This document shows positions 34,167 through 41,918 of a stretch of 64,000 nucleotides of DNA, in pieces (the stretch's first letter is position 1; each line of letters begins with the position of its first letter). Source of the stretch: Actinobacteria bacterium OV320 (GTDB lineage: Bacteria > Actinomycetota > Actinomycetes > Streptomycetales > Streptomycetaceae). The notes below the pieces were generated by a model. That model worked only from the letters and a program-made list of their open reading frames with translations. It searched no databases and was not told where the DNA came from. The stretch covers positions 1 through 64,000 of the forward strand of contig LJCX01000031.1 in the NCBI GenBank assembly GCA_001298545.1, given 5' to 3'. The position numbers and the translations under genes are program-made.

Positions 34167-35104
34167 ACGGCGGCCTCCTCGGGCTCGGCCGGGGTGAGCG
34201 GGGCGGCCTGCGGGTTGCGCAGATAGGCGAGCACGAGCTCCTCCAGGGAGGGCGTCGAGGTGCGCCAGTCGTCGGGGAGCGGGCCCGCGGGGCGCACCAG
34301 GGCGGTGAGCTGGCGGCCGGTGACCCGGGACTCGACGACCGTGTGCGGGGCCAGTTCCGGCAGGCCGCCCGGGGCGCTGTCGGGGGAGCCGTCCTCGGAG
34401 GTGGGCCCGGTGGAGCCCGTGGCGGTGCTCACGCGCGTGTGGGCGGCGAGGAGGTCGTCGATCTCACCGGCGAGGCGCACCCGGCCGCCGCCGACCAGGA
34501 GCAGGTGGTCGCAGGAGTCCTCCAGCTCGGCGACCACGTGCGACGACATCACGATCGTCGTGCCGTACTGCGCCGCCCGCGCCATCAGGGTGCCCATCAG
34601 CTCGTGCCGGGCCAGCGGGTCGAGGTCGGCCATCGGTTCGTCGAGGAGGAGCAGCTCGGGCCGCTTGCCGAGGGCCAGGGCGAGCGCGACCCGGGTGCGC
34701 TGGCCGCCGGAGAGGGAGCGGATCTTCTTCCTGGGGTCGAGATCGCCCGCGGAGACGATCCGCTCGGCGGTCTCGGCGTCCCAGCGCCCCGGGTTGAGAT
34801 CAGCGCCCACGCGCAGGGTCTCGGCGACGGAGAGCTGGGGGTACAGCGGCTTGTCCTGGGCGACGTAGCCGACACGCGCGCGTGCGGACGCGGGATCCGT
34901 GCCGAGGACGGTGACCCTGCCCTCGGTGGGGGCCAGCAGGCCGGCGGCGAGGGCGAGGAGCGTGGACTTGCCCGCGCCGTTGGGGCCGACGACGGCACAG
35001 ACGCGCCCGGCGGGGAGGCGGAACGTGCAGTCGCGCAGCGCCCAGCCCCCGCGCCGGCCGAAGCGCTTGCCGAGCGCGGTTGCCGCCATGGCGGTGTCGG
35101 TCAT
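34163..35104 (-). CDS. ABC transporter ATP-binding protein
   Basis: This 313-residue ATPase has Walker A GPNGAGKST, the variant signature LSGGQRTR, Walker B LLLLDEPMADLDP and an H-loop in VMSSHVVAELEDS. It has a C-terminal extension of about 90 residues, rich in Ser/Thr/Gly, after the nucleotide-binding domain. It powers the two permeases encoded downstream. The ATG at 35104 overlaps the GntR stop as ATGA. A GntR-led operon of this kind resembles Bacillus ytr systems, which respond to cell-wall antibiotics. Confidence 0.9.
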   Translation of the reverse strand: MTDTAMAATALGKRFGRRGGWALRDCTFRLPAGRVCAVVGPNGAGKSTLLALAAGLLAPTEGRVTVLGTDPASARARVGYVAQDKPLYPQLSVAETLRVGADLNPGRWDAETAERIVSAGDLDPRKKIRSLSGGQRTRVALALALGKRPELLLLDEPMADLDPLARHELMGTLMARAAQYGTTIVMSSHVVAELEDSCDHLLLVGGGRVRLAGEIDDLLAAHTRVSTATGSTGPTSEDGSPDSAPGGLPELAPHTVVESRVTGRQLTALVRPAGPLPDDWRTSTPSLEELVLAYLRNPQAAPLTPAEPEEAAV

Positions 35105-35613
35105 GAAGGGTCTCCAGGATTCGGGTCGTGCCGGTCGTGCCGGTCGTGCATGTCGTGCAGGTCGGTTCGGCTGGGCCGGACGGGCGCGTCGGCCCGGTCG
35201 GTTCGGCTGTGCAGGTCGGTTCGGCCGTTCGGGTCCGGCGCGGCGAAGTGCTCGTCGAGTACGGCGGTGAAGAGCGCGGCCACGTCGTCGCGGTCCAGTG
35301 CGGCCTCCCGGGCCCGGACGGCCCAGGCGTCCAGCTCCGTGCGCAGGGGCGAGTCGGCCGGGGTGGTGTTCAGCCCGCGCCGCACGAAGGTGCCGACGCC
35401 GCGCCGGGCCTCCACCAGCCCGTCGCGCTCCAGCTCGCGGTACGCCTTCAGCACGGTGTTCGGGTTGATGGCGGTCGCCTCGACGACCTCGCGGGCCGTG
35501 GGCAGCTTGTCGCCGGCCTGCAGCACGCCCAGGCGCAGGGCCTGCTTCGTCTGCTGGACGATCTGGACGTAGGTGGCCACGCCGCTGTGCCGGTCGATGC
35601 GGTATTCGACCAC
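35101..35613 (-). CDS. GntR family repressor, YtrA subfamily
   Basis: This 170-residue regulator has an N-terminal winged helix (QIVQQTKQALRLGVLQAGDK, then LPTAREVVEATAINPNTVLKAYREL) and a short C-terminal region as in YtrA-type GntR proteins. The tail is unusual: its last 45 residues are rich in Asp, His and Arg (DLHDMHDRHDRHDPN), a possible metal-binding stretch produced by short DNA repeats. The start is GTG at 35613. A long palindrome begins 7 nt upstream of the start, a good candidate for its own operator. It is the first gene of a four-gene operon with ATGA overlaps throughout. Confidence 0.9.
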   Translation of the reverse strand: MVEYRIDRHSGVATYVQIVQQTKQALRLGVLQAGDKLPTAREVVEATAINPNTVLKAYRELERDGLVEARRGVGTFVRRGLNTTPADSPLRTELDAWAVRAREAALDRDDVAALFTAVLDEHFAAPDPNGRTDLHSRTDRADAPVRPSRTDLHDMHDRHDRHDPNPGDPS

Positions 35614-35619
35614 TGGACA

Positions 35620-35655
35620 ACCACCCTTTCACTAATTGAGTAGTGAAAGGGTGGT
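35620..35655. promoter_or_regulatory. 15-bp-arm palindromic operator
   Basis: The arms ACCACCCTTTCACTA (35620-35634) and TAGTGAAAGGGTGGT (35641-35655) pair perfectly around the 6-nt spacer ATTGAG. It sits between the GntR gene (7 nt from its start) and the divergent ECF sigma gene (80 nt away). It is probably the repressor binding site and may couple control of both operons. Confidence 0.82.
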
Positions 35656-35734
35656 GGAAGGTGGTGCCCGAAGTCAAGAAAAAATCGTGCGGCGAACCGT
35701 GAACCGATGGGCGGGGCCCGTCCGATGAGGGGAT

Positions 35735-36286
35735 GTGAGCGAAACGAGAAGCGACGGGGAGCTGCTGCGGGCCATCGCGGCAGACCGGGACCGTCACGCC
35801 TTCGAGGAGCTGTACCGGCGGTACGCACCCTGGCTGACCGCGCGCCTGCGCGGCCGCTGCGCCGACGCCGGGACAGTCGACGACGTCGTGCAGGAGACCT
35901 TCCTCGCGGTGTGGCGCGGCACCGCCCGCCACCGCCAGGAGGGCTTCTCCGACGACGCCGCCGGCTGGCTGTGGCGCATCGGCTCGCGACGGCTCGTCGA
36001 CGCGGTGCGCGGGGACGGGGCGCGCGGCCGACTGCGCCAGGCGCTGTACCGGCTGCGCCACCGCGACGAGGCCTCGGCGGAGGAACGCGTGCTCGCGGGG
36101 GTGGAGCACGGGGACCTCGCCGGGGCCCTCACCCGCCTCTCGCCGGAGCTGCGGGCCGTCCTCCAGGCGACCGTCATCGACGGGCTCACCACCCGGGAGG
36201 CGGCCGTGCTGCTCGGCATCCCGCCCGGCACCGTCAAGACGCGGGCCCAGCGTGCCCGCAAGCAACTGCGGGAGGCGCTGGCATGA
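35735..36286 (+). CDS. ECF RNA polymerase sigma factor
   Basis: This 183-residue sigma factor has region 2 (HAFEELYRRYAPWLTARLRG, then DDVVQETFLAVWR) and region 4 (LRAVLQATVIDGLTTREAAV, then LLGIPPGTVKTRAQRARKQL). It would direct polymerase to a small regulon. The GTG at 35735 follows GAGGGG. A membrane anti-sigma factor with a zinc-binding motif is encoded 67 nt downstream, and an ABC system follows, so the signal is probably envelope-related. Region 2 has the DDVVQE core typical of ECF factors. Confidence 0.9.
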   Translation: MSETRSDGELLRAIAADRDRHAFEELYRRYAPWLTARLRGRCADAGTVDDVVQETFLAVWRGTARHRQEGFSDDAAGWLWRIGSRRLVDAVRGDGARGRLRQALYRLRHRDEASAEERVLAGVEHGDLAGALTRLSPELRAVLQATVIDGLTTREAAVLLGIPPGTVKTRAQRARKQLREALA

Positions 36287-36353
36287 GGCGGCACGTGTAC
36301 GGAACCGACTCGCGCGGACGCGCGGGCGACGGACAGCCGAGGGAGGTCGTGGC

Positions 36354-37196
36354 ATGACGTGGCATGTGGATGAAGAGGACCTGCGGGCGTACGCGCACGG
36401 CGAGTTGGCGCCGCCGCTGCTGTGGTCCGCCGACACCCACCTCACCGGGTGCGCGCAGTGCCGGGCCCGGCTCGCGAAGACCACCGACCCCGTCGCGCTG
36501 GACGCGGGCTGGGAGCGGCTGGACGCCGAGCTGGACGCGCCGCGGCAGGGCCTGCTCGAGCGGCTGCTGGTGCGGCTCGGTGTGGCCGACCACACCGCGC
36601 GGCTGCTGACGGCGACCCCGGTACTGCGCCGCTCCTGGCTCCTGTCGGTGCTGTTCGTGCTGGTCGTGACGGTGCTGGCGGTGCGTGTGGCGGACCAGCC
36701 CGCGCTGTTCCTCGCGCTCGCCCCGCTGCTCCCGCTCGCCGGGGTCGCCCTGTCGTACGGCCCGTCCCTGGACCCGACGTACGAGATGGCCGTCGTCGCC
36801 CCGTTGCACGGCTTCCGGCTGCTCATGATCCGCACGGTCGCGGTGCTCACCGCGGGCCTGGCCTTCAACGGCCTGGCGACGCTGGCGCTGCCGGGGTACG
36901 GGCTGCTGGCCCTGGCCTGGCTGCTGCCCGCGCTCGCCCTCACCGCGACGGGAATCGCGCTGACCGCCCGGCTGGGGCCGGTCGTCGCGCCCGCCCTGGT
37001 CGGCGGCGCGTGGGTGTCGCTGCTGGTGGTGGCGAAGAGCCAGGTGCACGCTCACGACACGCTCGCTCCGTTCACGGTGGCCGGCCAGTCGGCCGCGGCG
37101 GCCGTGGCGGCCCTCGCCGCTCTCCTGCTCTACCAGGCCCGTGACCGCTTCGACGCCCGCCCGCTGGGCGGCTTCCCGGACGGCGGTACGCGGTGA
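36354..37196 (+). CDS. Polytopic zf-HC2 anti-sigma factor
   Basis: This 280-residue protein begins with a cytoplasmic anti-sigma domain carrying the zinc motif HxxxCxxC (HLTGCAQC, residues about 30-37). It continues with about six membrane helices (first near 100-120, last near 240-260) instead of the usual single helix. It should hold the neighbouring sigma factor inactive at the membrane until a signal arrives. The ATG at 36354 has GGAGG seven nt upstream. Its last 13 codons lie in a DNA segment that is duplicated again about 113 nt downstream. Confidence 0.87.
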   Translation: MTWHVDEEDLRAYAHGELAPPLLWSADTHLTGCAQCRARLAKTTDPVALDAGWERLDAELDAPRQGLLERLLVRLGVADHTARLLTATPVLRRSWLLSVLFVLVVTVLAVRVADQPALFLALAPLLPLAGVALSYGPSLDPTYEMAVVAPLHGFRLLMIRTVAVLTAGLAFNGLATLALPGYGLLALAWLLPALALTATGIALTARLGPVVAPALVGGAWVSLLVVAKSQVHAHDTLAPFTVAGQSAAAAVAALAALLLYQARDRFDARPLGGFPDGGTR

Positions 37197-37311
37197 CCTG
37201 GCCTGCCGCCCGTGCGGCCCTCTTGTCGGCCCGGCCTCCAGGCCCGCCCGTCACCCGGCGTCGCGCCGCGCGCCCGCTGGGGCGGCTTCCCGGACGGCGG
37301 CACGCGGTGAC
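37158..37311. repeat. Direct duplication of the anti-sigma 3' end
   Basis: The segment 37158-37197, covering the anti-sigma C-terminus and stop, recurs at 37271-37311 with one extra G and one T-to-C change. The second copy can still be read as GGFPDGGTR followed by TGA. It lies in the 181-nt spacer before the ABC ATPase gene, which otherwise holds no gene. Confidence 0.85.
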
Positions 37312-37377
37312 GCGGCTACCCGCCCCCGCGGCCCCCGCCCCGGCCCCGCCCGCCCACCGGACTTCCAGGAGCTTCGC

Positions 37378-38256
37378 ATGACCACCGCTTCCACCGGCCC
37401 CGCCACCCTGACGGCCACCGACCTCTCCCTGCGCTTCGGCGGTACCCGTGCCCTCGACGGGGTCTCGCTGCGGCTGACGCGCGGGGTCACCGGGCTGCTC
37501 GGCCCCAACGGGGCGGGAAAGACCACCCTGTTGCGGGTGCTGGCCACGGCCGTGCCGCCCGACGGGGGCGCGTTCACGGCCCTCGGGCACGACCCCGGCA
37601 CCGCGGCCGGCCGGCTCGCCCTGCGCCGCACGCTCGGCTACCTGCCCCAGACCCCCGGCTTCCACCCGGAGTTCACGGCCTTCGAGTTCGTCGACTACGT
37701 GGCCATCCTGAAGGAGCTGACCGACCGCGGCGCCCGGCTGCGCGAGGTACGGCGCGTGCTGGAGGCCGTCGATCTCTCGGAGGTGCGCGGCACGCGCATC
37801 AAGCGGCTGTCCGGTGGCATGCGGCAGCGCGTCGCCCTGGCCGCCGCGCTCGTCGGCGAGCCCGGCTTCCTGGTGCTGGACGAGCCGACGGTCGGCCTCG
37901 ACCCCGAACAGCGCATGCGCTTCCGTGAGTTGATCGCCCAGGCGGGCGAGGGCCGCACGGTACTGCTGTCCACCCACCAGACGGAGGACGTGGCGATGCT
38001 CTGCCACCGGGTCGTGGTGCTGGCCCGGGGCCGCGTCCACTTCGAGGGCACCCCGGCCGACCTGACCGCCCGCGCGGCCGGCCGGGTCTGGAGCAGCACG
38101 GAACGCGATCCGAACGCCCTGGCGGGCTGGCGCACCGGCACCGGAAGCTTCCGCAACATCGGCGATCCGCCGACCGGCGCCGAACTCCTCGAACCCACCC
38201 TGGAGGACGGCTACCTGCTCACCCTCGACGGCGAGAGCGCGGAGGTGACCGCATGA
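37378..38256 (+). CDS. ABC transporter ATP-binding protein
   Basis: This 292-residue ATPase has Walker A GPNGAGKTT, the Q-loop segment GYLPQTPGFHPEFTAFEFVD, signature LSGGMRQR, Walker B LVLDEPTVGLDP and the H-loop STHQTED. The C-terminal 60 residues resemble the extension of exporters such as those for bacteriocin or envelope stress. The ATG at 37378 follows CAGGAG. Its stop overlaps the permease start as ATGA. It belongs to the sigma/anti-sigma operon. Confidence 0.9.
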   Translation: MTTASTGPATLTATDLSLRFGGTRALDGVSLRLTRGVTGLLGPNGAGKTTLLRVLATAVPPDGGAFTALGHDPGTAAGRLALRRTLGYLPQTPGFHPEFTAFEFVDYVAILKELTDRGARLREVRRVLEAVDLSEVRGTRIKRLSGGMRQRVALAAALVGEPGFLVLDEPTVGLDPEQRMRFRELIAQAGEGRTVLLSTHQTEDVAMLCHRVVVLARGRVHFEGTPADLTARAAGRVWSSTERDPNALAGWRTGTGSFRNIGDPPTGAELLEPTLEDGYLLTLDGESAEVTA

Positions 38257-39806
38257 GCACCACGACCCCGACGATCACGGAACCCGCCGCCCCGCTCACC
38301 GAGCCGCCGCGCGAGGGCCACCGCGCCAAGGCCGTCCTCGCCCTCGCCCGCTTCGAGACCCGCGAACTGCTCCAGCAGATCCCGGTGCTGTTCTTCTTCG
38401 CCCTGTACGTCGTCCTCATCGCCCTGCGGCTGATGAGCAAGGACGGCATGGACGACTTCCCCGTCCTCAACACGGTCGACCGCCGCACCCAGGCGACTCC
38501 GCTGCTGTTCGCCCTCGCCCTGTTCATCTGCGCCAACGCGGCCGCGCTGCGCTCGCGCAAGCACGGCACGGTGCAGCAGTTCGGGGTCCTGACCATGGAG
38601 CCCTGGCGGCGCACCCTCGCCCATGTGCTCTCCGTGATCCCCTACGCGGGGCTCACCGCGCTCGCCGTCGCGGCCGAGTACACCCGGGAGGCGCTCAAGC
38701 CCGGCGCGATCGGCCACGGCTCCTTCGGGGAACTGGTCGTCGGACCCCTGAGCGTCCTGCTGGCAGGAGTCACGGGCGTGCTGCTGGCCCGTCTGCTGCC
38801 CTCCTCCTTCGTGCCCATACTGTTCGTCATCGCCGTGTACGTGCTCGGCGTCCTGGTCTCCGGACTCATCGACGTCCGCCAGGAGTGGGTGGGCTGGCTC
38901 GACCCGATCCAGTTCTTCTCCTCCAGCGGCGGCGACCCGGTCCCGTCCGACCTGCTGGGCCGTCCGGCCGGCTGGCACGCCCTGTACGTGACGGGCCTGT
39001 GCGCCGTGCTGGCCTGCGTGGCCCTGCTGGTCGCCGGCGGCCGTACCCGGGCCGTCAAGGCGGCGACCGCGCTCGCTCTCGCGGCCACCGCGGCCGGTGT
39101 GATCGGCCAGTTCCCGGGGGACACCTCGGCTCTGGACGCGGCGCGCAGGACGGCGTCCGACTCCCCGGCGAAGGTCCAGTCGTGCACGACGCACGACGGC
39201 TCGACGTACTGCTCGTTCCCCGAGTGGGCCGGGGTGCGGGACGACTGGGCCGAGGTCGTGGACCGCGTCAGGTCCGGGGCCGGCGGCACGGCGGCGAAGG
39301 GCGGGCTGACGGTCCGCCAGCGCGTCTACACCGACAGCGGAGTGGAGATCGACGGCGCCATCGACCCGTCCACCACTCCCGGCGAGGTGACGGTCGGTAC
39401 GCGCTGGGGCGGCAACCGCGTCCCCGAGTTCGCGGTCGGTGTCGCCACGGTCCTGGTGGCGGGCTCGGAGGACGTGACGACCGAGCCCATGTGCGACGCC
39501 CGCGCGGTGACCATCATGTGGCTGGTCCTGGGCCAGGACCCCACCCCGACGGCCACCTTCCGGAACGTGCGGCTGGACGACAGGACCACCGGCTCGGGCG
39601 TGGTCCTGGCCCCGACGAACGGGCTGAGCCTGTCGGGCCCGCAGACGACGGTGGTCCGGGAACTGCTGGACCGGCCGCGTGCCGAGATGACGGCCCGGGT
39701 CAAGGCCCACTGGACGGAACTGACGTCCGCGCGGACGACGACCGCCCAGGCCGCGAAGCTGCTGGGTGTCGAGGTGCCGAAGGAGGCGGACCGGTGCGGG
39801 GAGTAG
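38253..39806 (+). CDS. ABC exporter membrane protein with large extracytoplasmic domain
   Basis: This 517-residue protein has six to seven membrane helices in the first 290 residues (for example IPVLFFFALYVVLIALRLM and FVPILFVIAVYVLGVLVSGL). A long soluble C-terminal domain (about 300-517) has paired Cys (SCTTHDGSTYCSFPEWAG) and lies outside the membrane. The soluble domain shows no catalytic motif that I recognise. It would pair with the preceding ATPase and is coupled to it by an ATGA overlap. The next gene starts 13 nt before its end. Confidence 0.8.
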   Translation: MSTTTPTITEPAAPLTEPPREGHRAKAVLALARFETRELLQQIPVLFFFALYVVLIALRLMSKDGMDDFPVLNTVDRRTQATPLLFALALFICANAAALRSRKHGTVQQFGVLTMEPWRRTLAHVLSVIPYAGLTALAVAAEYTREALKPGAIGHGSFGELVVGPLSVLLAGVTGVLLARLLPSSFVPILFVIAVYVLGVLVSGLIDVRQEWVGWLDPIQFFSSSGGDPVPSDLLGRPAGWHALYVTGLCAVLACVALLVAGGRTRAVKAATALALAATAAGVIGQFPGDTSALDAARRTASDSPAKVQSCTTHDGSTYCSFPEWAGVRDDWAEVVDRVRSGAGGTAAKGGLTVRQRVYTDSGVEIDGAIDPSTTPGEVTVGTRWGGNRVPEFAVGVATVLVAGSEDVTTEPMCDARAVTIMWLVLGQDPTPTATFRNVRLDDRTTGSGVVLAPTNGLSLSGPQTTVVRELLDRPRAEMTARVKAHWTELTSARTTTAQAAKLLGVEVPKEADRCGE

Positions 39807-40507
39807 CGCAGACAGCGACGAGAGGGCTCCCGGCGGACCTGTTGCGGCCCCTGGTGCCGCCGGTGTGGCGCGGTCTTCCCCGGCGTGCGCTGACCACGGC
39901 CGGCGGGCTGGGCCTGCTGCTCGCGGGCACCACCCGGCTGCCGGACCACGCTCCGGACGCCGAACTGGGGCGGCTGGTCCTGCGCCTCACCGCCCTCACC
40001 GGCGCACTGGGCCTGGCTTTCCTGCTGGACGACCCGGCCCGCAACACCACGGCGACGACACCGGTGGGCCGCCCGCGGCGAACCGTGCTGCGGCTGGCCT
40101 TCGTCGCCCCCCTGGCGGCCCTGTGGTGGGCGGCGGTTCTGCTCCTGACCCCGGCCCCCACCCGCCCCGCGCTCGGCCCGGCCACGCTCGAGGCCGCGGG
40201 GACGGCCTGTGCCGCCCTCGCCCTCGCGACGATCGCCGTCCGCTTCACCCAGGCGGCGGAGGTGGGCAGGAGCACGGCGGTCTGGCTGGGGACGGCGGCC
40301 GCGGTGGCGGTACTGGTCCCGAACCGGTGGGGCCTGCTGGGCACGTCCCAGGACCCCTACTGGGCGGCGACGCAGGTGAGATGGGCGGTGGTGCTGGGGG
40401 CGACGGTCACGCTGAGCGTGCTGTGGACACCGGAGCCGCTGCGGGGACGACCCCACGGCCACGGGCCGGGCCGACTCGGCCCGTCCTGGAGCCGTCCCTC
40501 CGAGTGA
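39794..40507 (+). CDS. Polytopic membrane protein of the sigma-linked ABC operon
   Basis: This 237-residue protein has six to seven predicted helices and no extracytoplasmic domain. The start is GTG at 39794, inside the upstream gene, with GGAGG seven nt before it. It is probably a second permease-like subunit of the same ABC system. I recognise no family motif beyond hydrophobicity. The tail (GRPHGHGPGRLGPSW) is Gly/His/Pro-rich, and a repeat tract begins immediately after the stop. Confidence 0.75.
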   Translation: MRGVAQTATRGLPADLLRPLVPPVWRGLPRRALTTAGGLGLLLAGTTRLPDHAPDAELGRLVLRLTALTGALGLAFLLDDPARNTTATTPVGRPRRTVLRLAFVAPLAALWWAAVLLLTPAPTRPALGPATLEAAGTACAALALATIAVRFTQAAEVGRSTAVWLGTAAAVAVLVPNRWGLLGTSQDPYWAATQVRWAVVLGATVTLSVLWTPEPLRGRPHGHGPGRLGPSWSRPSE

Positions 40508-40735
40508 GGCCCCGGCCCTCGCGTCAGGCCCCGTCCCTCCGGGTCAGGTCCCGGCCCTCCGGTCCCGGTCCCGGCTCTCGGGTCAGGCCCCGTCCCTCCC
40601 GATGAGGTCCCGGCCCCGGCTCTCGGGTCAGGCCCCGTCCCTCCGGATGAGGCCCCGGCCCCGGCTCTCCGGATGAGCCCCGGCCCCGGCTCTCGGGTGG
40701 GGTCCCGGCTCTCGGGTCAGGCCCCGGTTCTCCTG
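40508..40735. repeat. Degenerate CCCCGGCTCTCGGGTCAGG repeats
   Basis: The 228 nt between the membrane-protein stop and the convergent mshD are built from variants of GGCCCCGTCCCTCCGGATGA and GGTCCCGGCTCTCGGGTCA, repeated about eight to ten times with changing phase. They have no coding character. They may act as a complex terminator between convergent genes or may simply be slippage-expanded sequence. Confidence 0.85.
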
Positions 40736-40742
40736 GGCCCGC

Positions 40743-41669
40743 TCAGGTCTCCGTCCGGTACATCAGGTCCGTCTCGTGGGTGATGAACCCCAGCCGCTCG
40801 TACACCGACACCGCGGCCTTGTTGTCGGCGTCGACGTACAGCATCGCCGTCGGCAGGCCCTGCGCCGCGAGGTGTCGCAGGCCGATCGTGGTGAGGGACT
40901 TGCCGAGGCCGCCGCCCTGCGCGCCGGGGGCGACCCCGAGGACGTACACCTCTCCGAGCTGCTCCTCGGCGTGCACCTTCGTCCAGTGGAAGCCGACCAG
41001 CCGCTCGCCGTCGAAGGCGAGGAAGAAGCCGGCGGGGTCGAACCAGGGCTCGGACCTGCGGGCGTCGAGGTCGCGCTGGGTGAGGGAGCCCTGCTCGGGA
41101 TGGTGGGCGAAGGCGGCGGCGTTGACGGCGAGCCAGGCGGAGTCGTCCTTCCCGGGGACGAAGGCGCGGACGGTCACGCCCTCGGGCAGCACCGGATCGG
41201 GCAGTTCGAGGTCGGTCAACGGCCGCCGCATCTGGCGCAGTTCGCGGAACAGGGAGAGGCCGAGGACCTGGGCGAGGTGCCGGGCCGCGGAGTGACCGCC
41301 GTGGGCCCACACCCGAAGCCGCTTGCCGGAGGCGGCGAGCAGGGCGGAGCCGAGCGCGCGGCCGTGTCCGTGGCCGCGGTGCGAGGGGTGCACGACCAGT
41401 TCGGCGGCGGGTGCCTCGACCGGATCGGTGTCCTCCAGCTGGGCGTAGCCCACGAGTTCGTCGCCGAGGTTGAGGACCAGGTGGGAGACACCTTCGCGGG
41501 CGCCTCCGCGCAGCTGGAGGCGGCCCTGTTCGGACACCGCCTGCTGGCCGTCCGTCCGGGCGGCCTCCGCGAGCAGTTCGAGGACGGCCTCGGTCTGTTC
41601 GGGGGAGAGCTCGGAGTGGGTCTCGATGGATCGGGAGCCGGGGATCCGTGCGATGTCGTCGCTGGTCAT
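40743..41669 (-). CDS. mshD: Mycothiol synthase MshD
   Basis: This 308-residue enzyme acetylates Cys-GlcN-Ins in the last step of mycothiol synthesis. It consists of two tandem GNAT domains. The N-terminal one (about 25-140) has ELVVHPSHRGHGHGRALGSAL. The C-terminal one (about 150-308) has the active acetyl-CoA motif EVYVLGVAPGAQGGGLGKSL and ends VDADNKAAVSVYERLGF. The FHWTKVHAEEQLGEVYVLGV segment is diagnostic for MshD. The ATG at 41669 lacks a strong ribosome binding site. It is divergent from the 5'-nucleotidase gene. Confidence 0.95.
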   Translation of the reverse strand: MTSDDIARIPGSRSIETHSELSPEQTEAVLELLAEAARTDGQQAVSEQGRLQLRGGAREGVSHLVLNLGDELVGYAQLEDTDPVEAPAAELVVHPSHRGHGHGRALGSALLAASGKRLRVWAHGGHSAARHLAQVLGLSLFRELRQMRRPLTDLELPDPVLPEGVTVRAFVPGKDDSAWLAVNAAAFAHHPEQGSLTQRDLDARRSEPWFDPAGFFLAFDGERLVGFHWTKVHAEEQLGEVYVLGVAPGAQGGGLGKSLTTIGLRHLAAQGLPTAMLYVDADNKAAVSVYERLGFITHETDLMYRTET

Positions 41670-41918
41670 GCGTACGAGGGTAAGGGTCGGGACGCACAAA
41701 GTGGCGGCAAGGGGAAAGGCGGAAGGCTGCGGTCCGGAAAGGCAAAGCAGAGGGTAAGCGCAGGACAAAGGGAAACCAGGATGTAACCAAGAACCCCCTG
41801 TCGCGCTACGCGCGTTGACCCTAGGCTGCGCCGGACGGGGCCACTTCCTCATACGTCTCTCAGGGCCGGTCGGGCCCGGGGGACGCAGACACCACAGGCA
41901 GACACCTCAGGGGGGCGC

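Noticed and set aside
34163..36943. A 926-codon leftward frame covering the ABC ATPase and extending past the GntR and sigma genes
   Set aside because: Only the last 313 codons carry ABC motifs and a start overlapping the GntR stop; the rest is Ser/Arg/Pro-rich antisense sequence.
41700..41918. PHO box upstream of the 5'-nucleotidase
   Set aside because: No 11-nt-spaced GTTCAC units could be found, although phosphate control would make sense.
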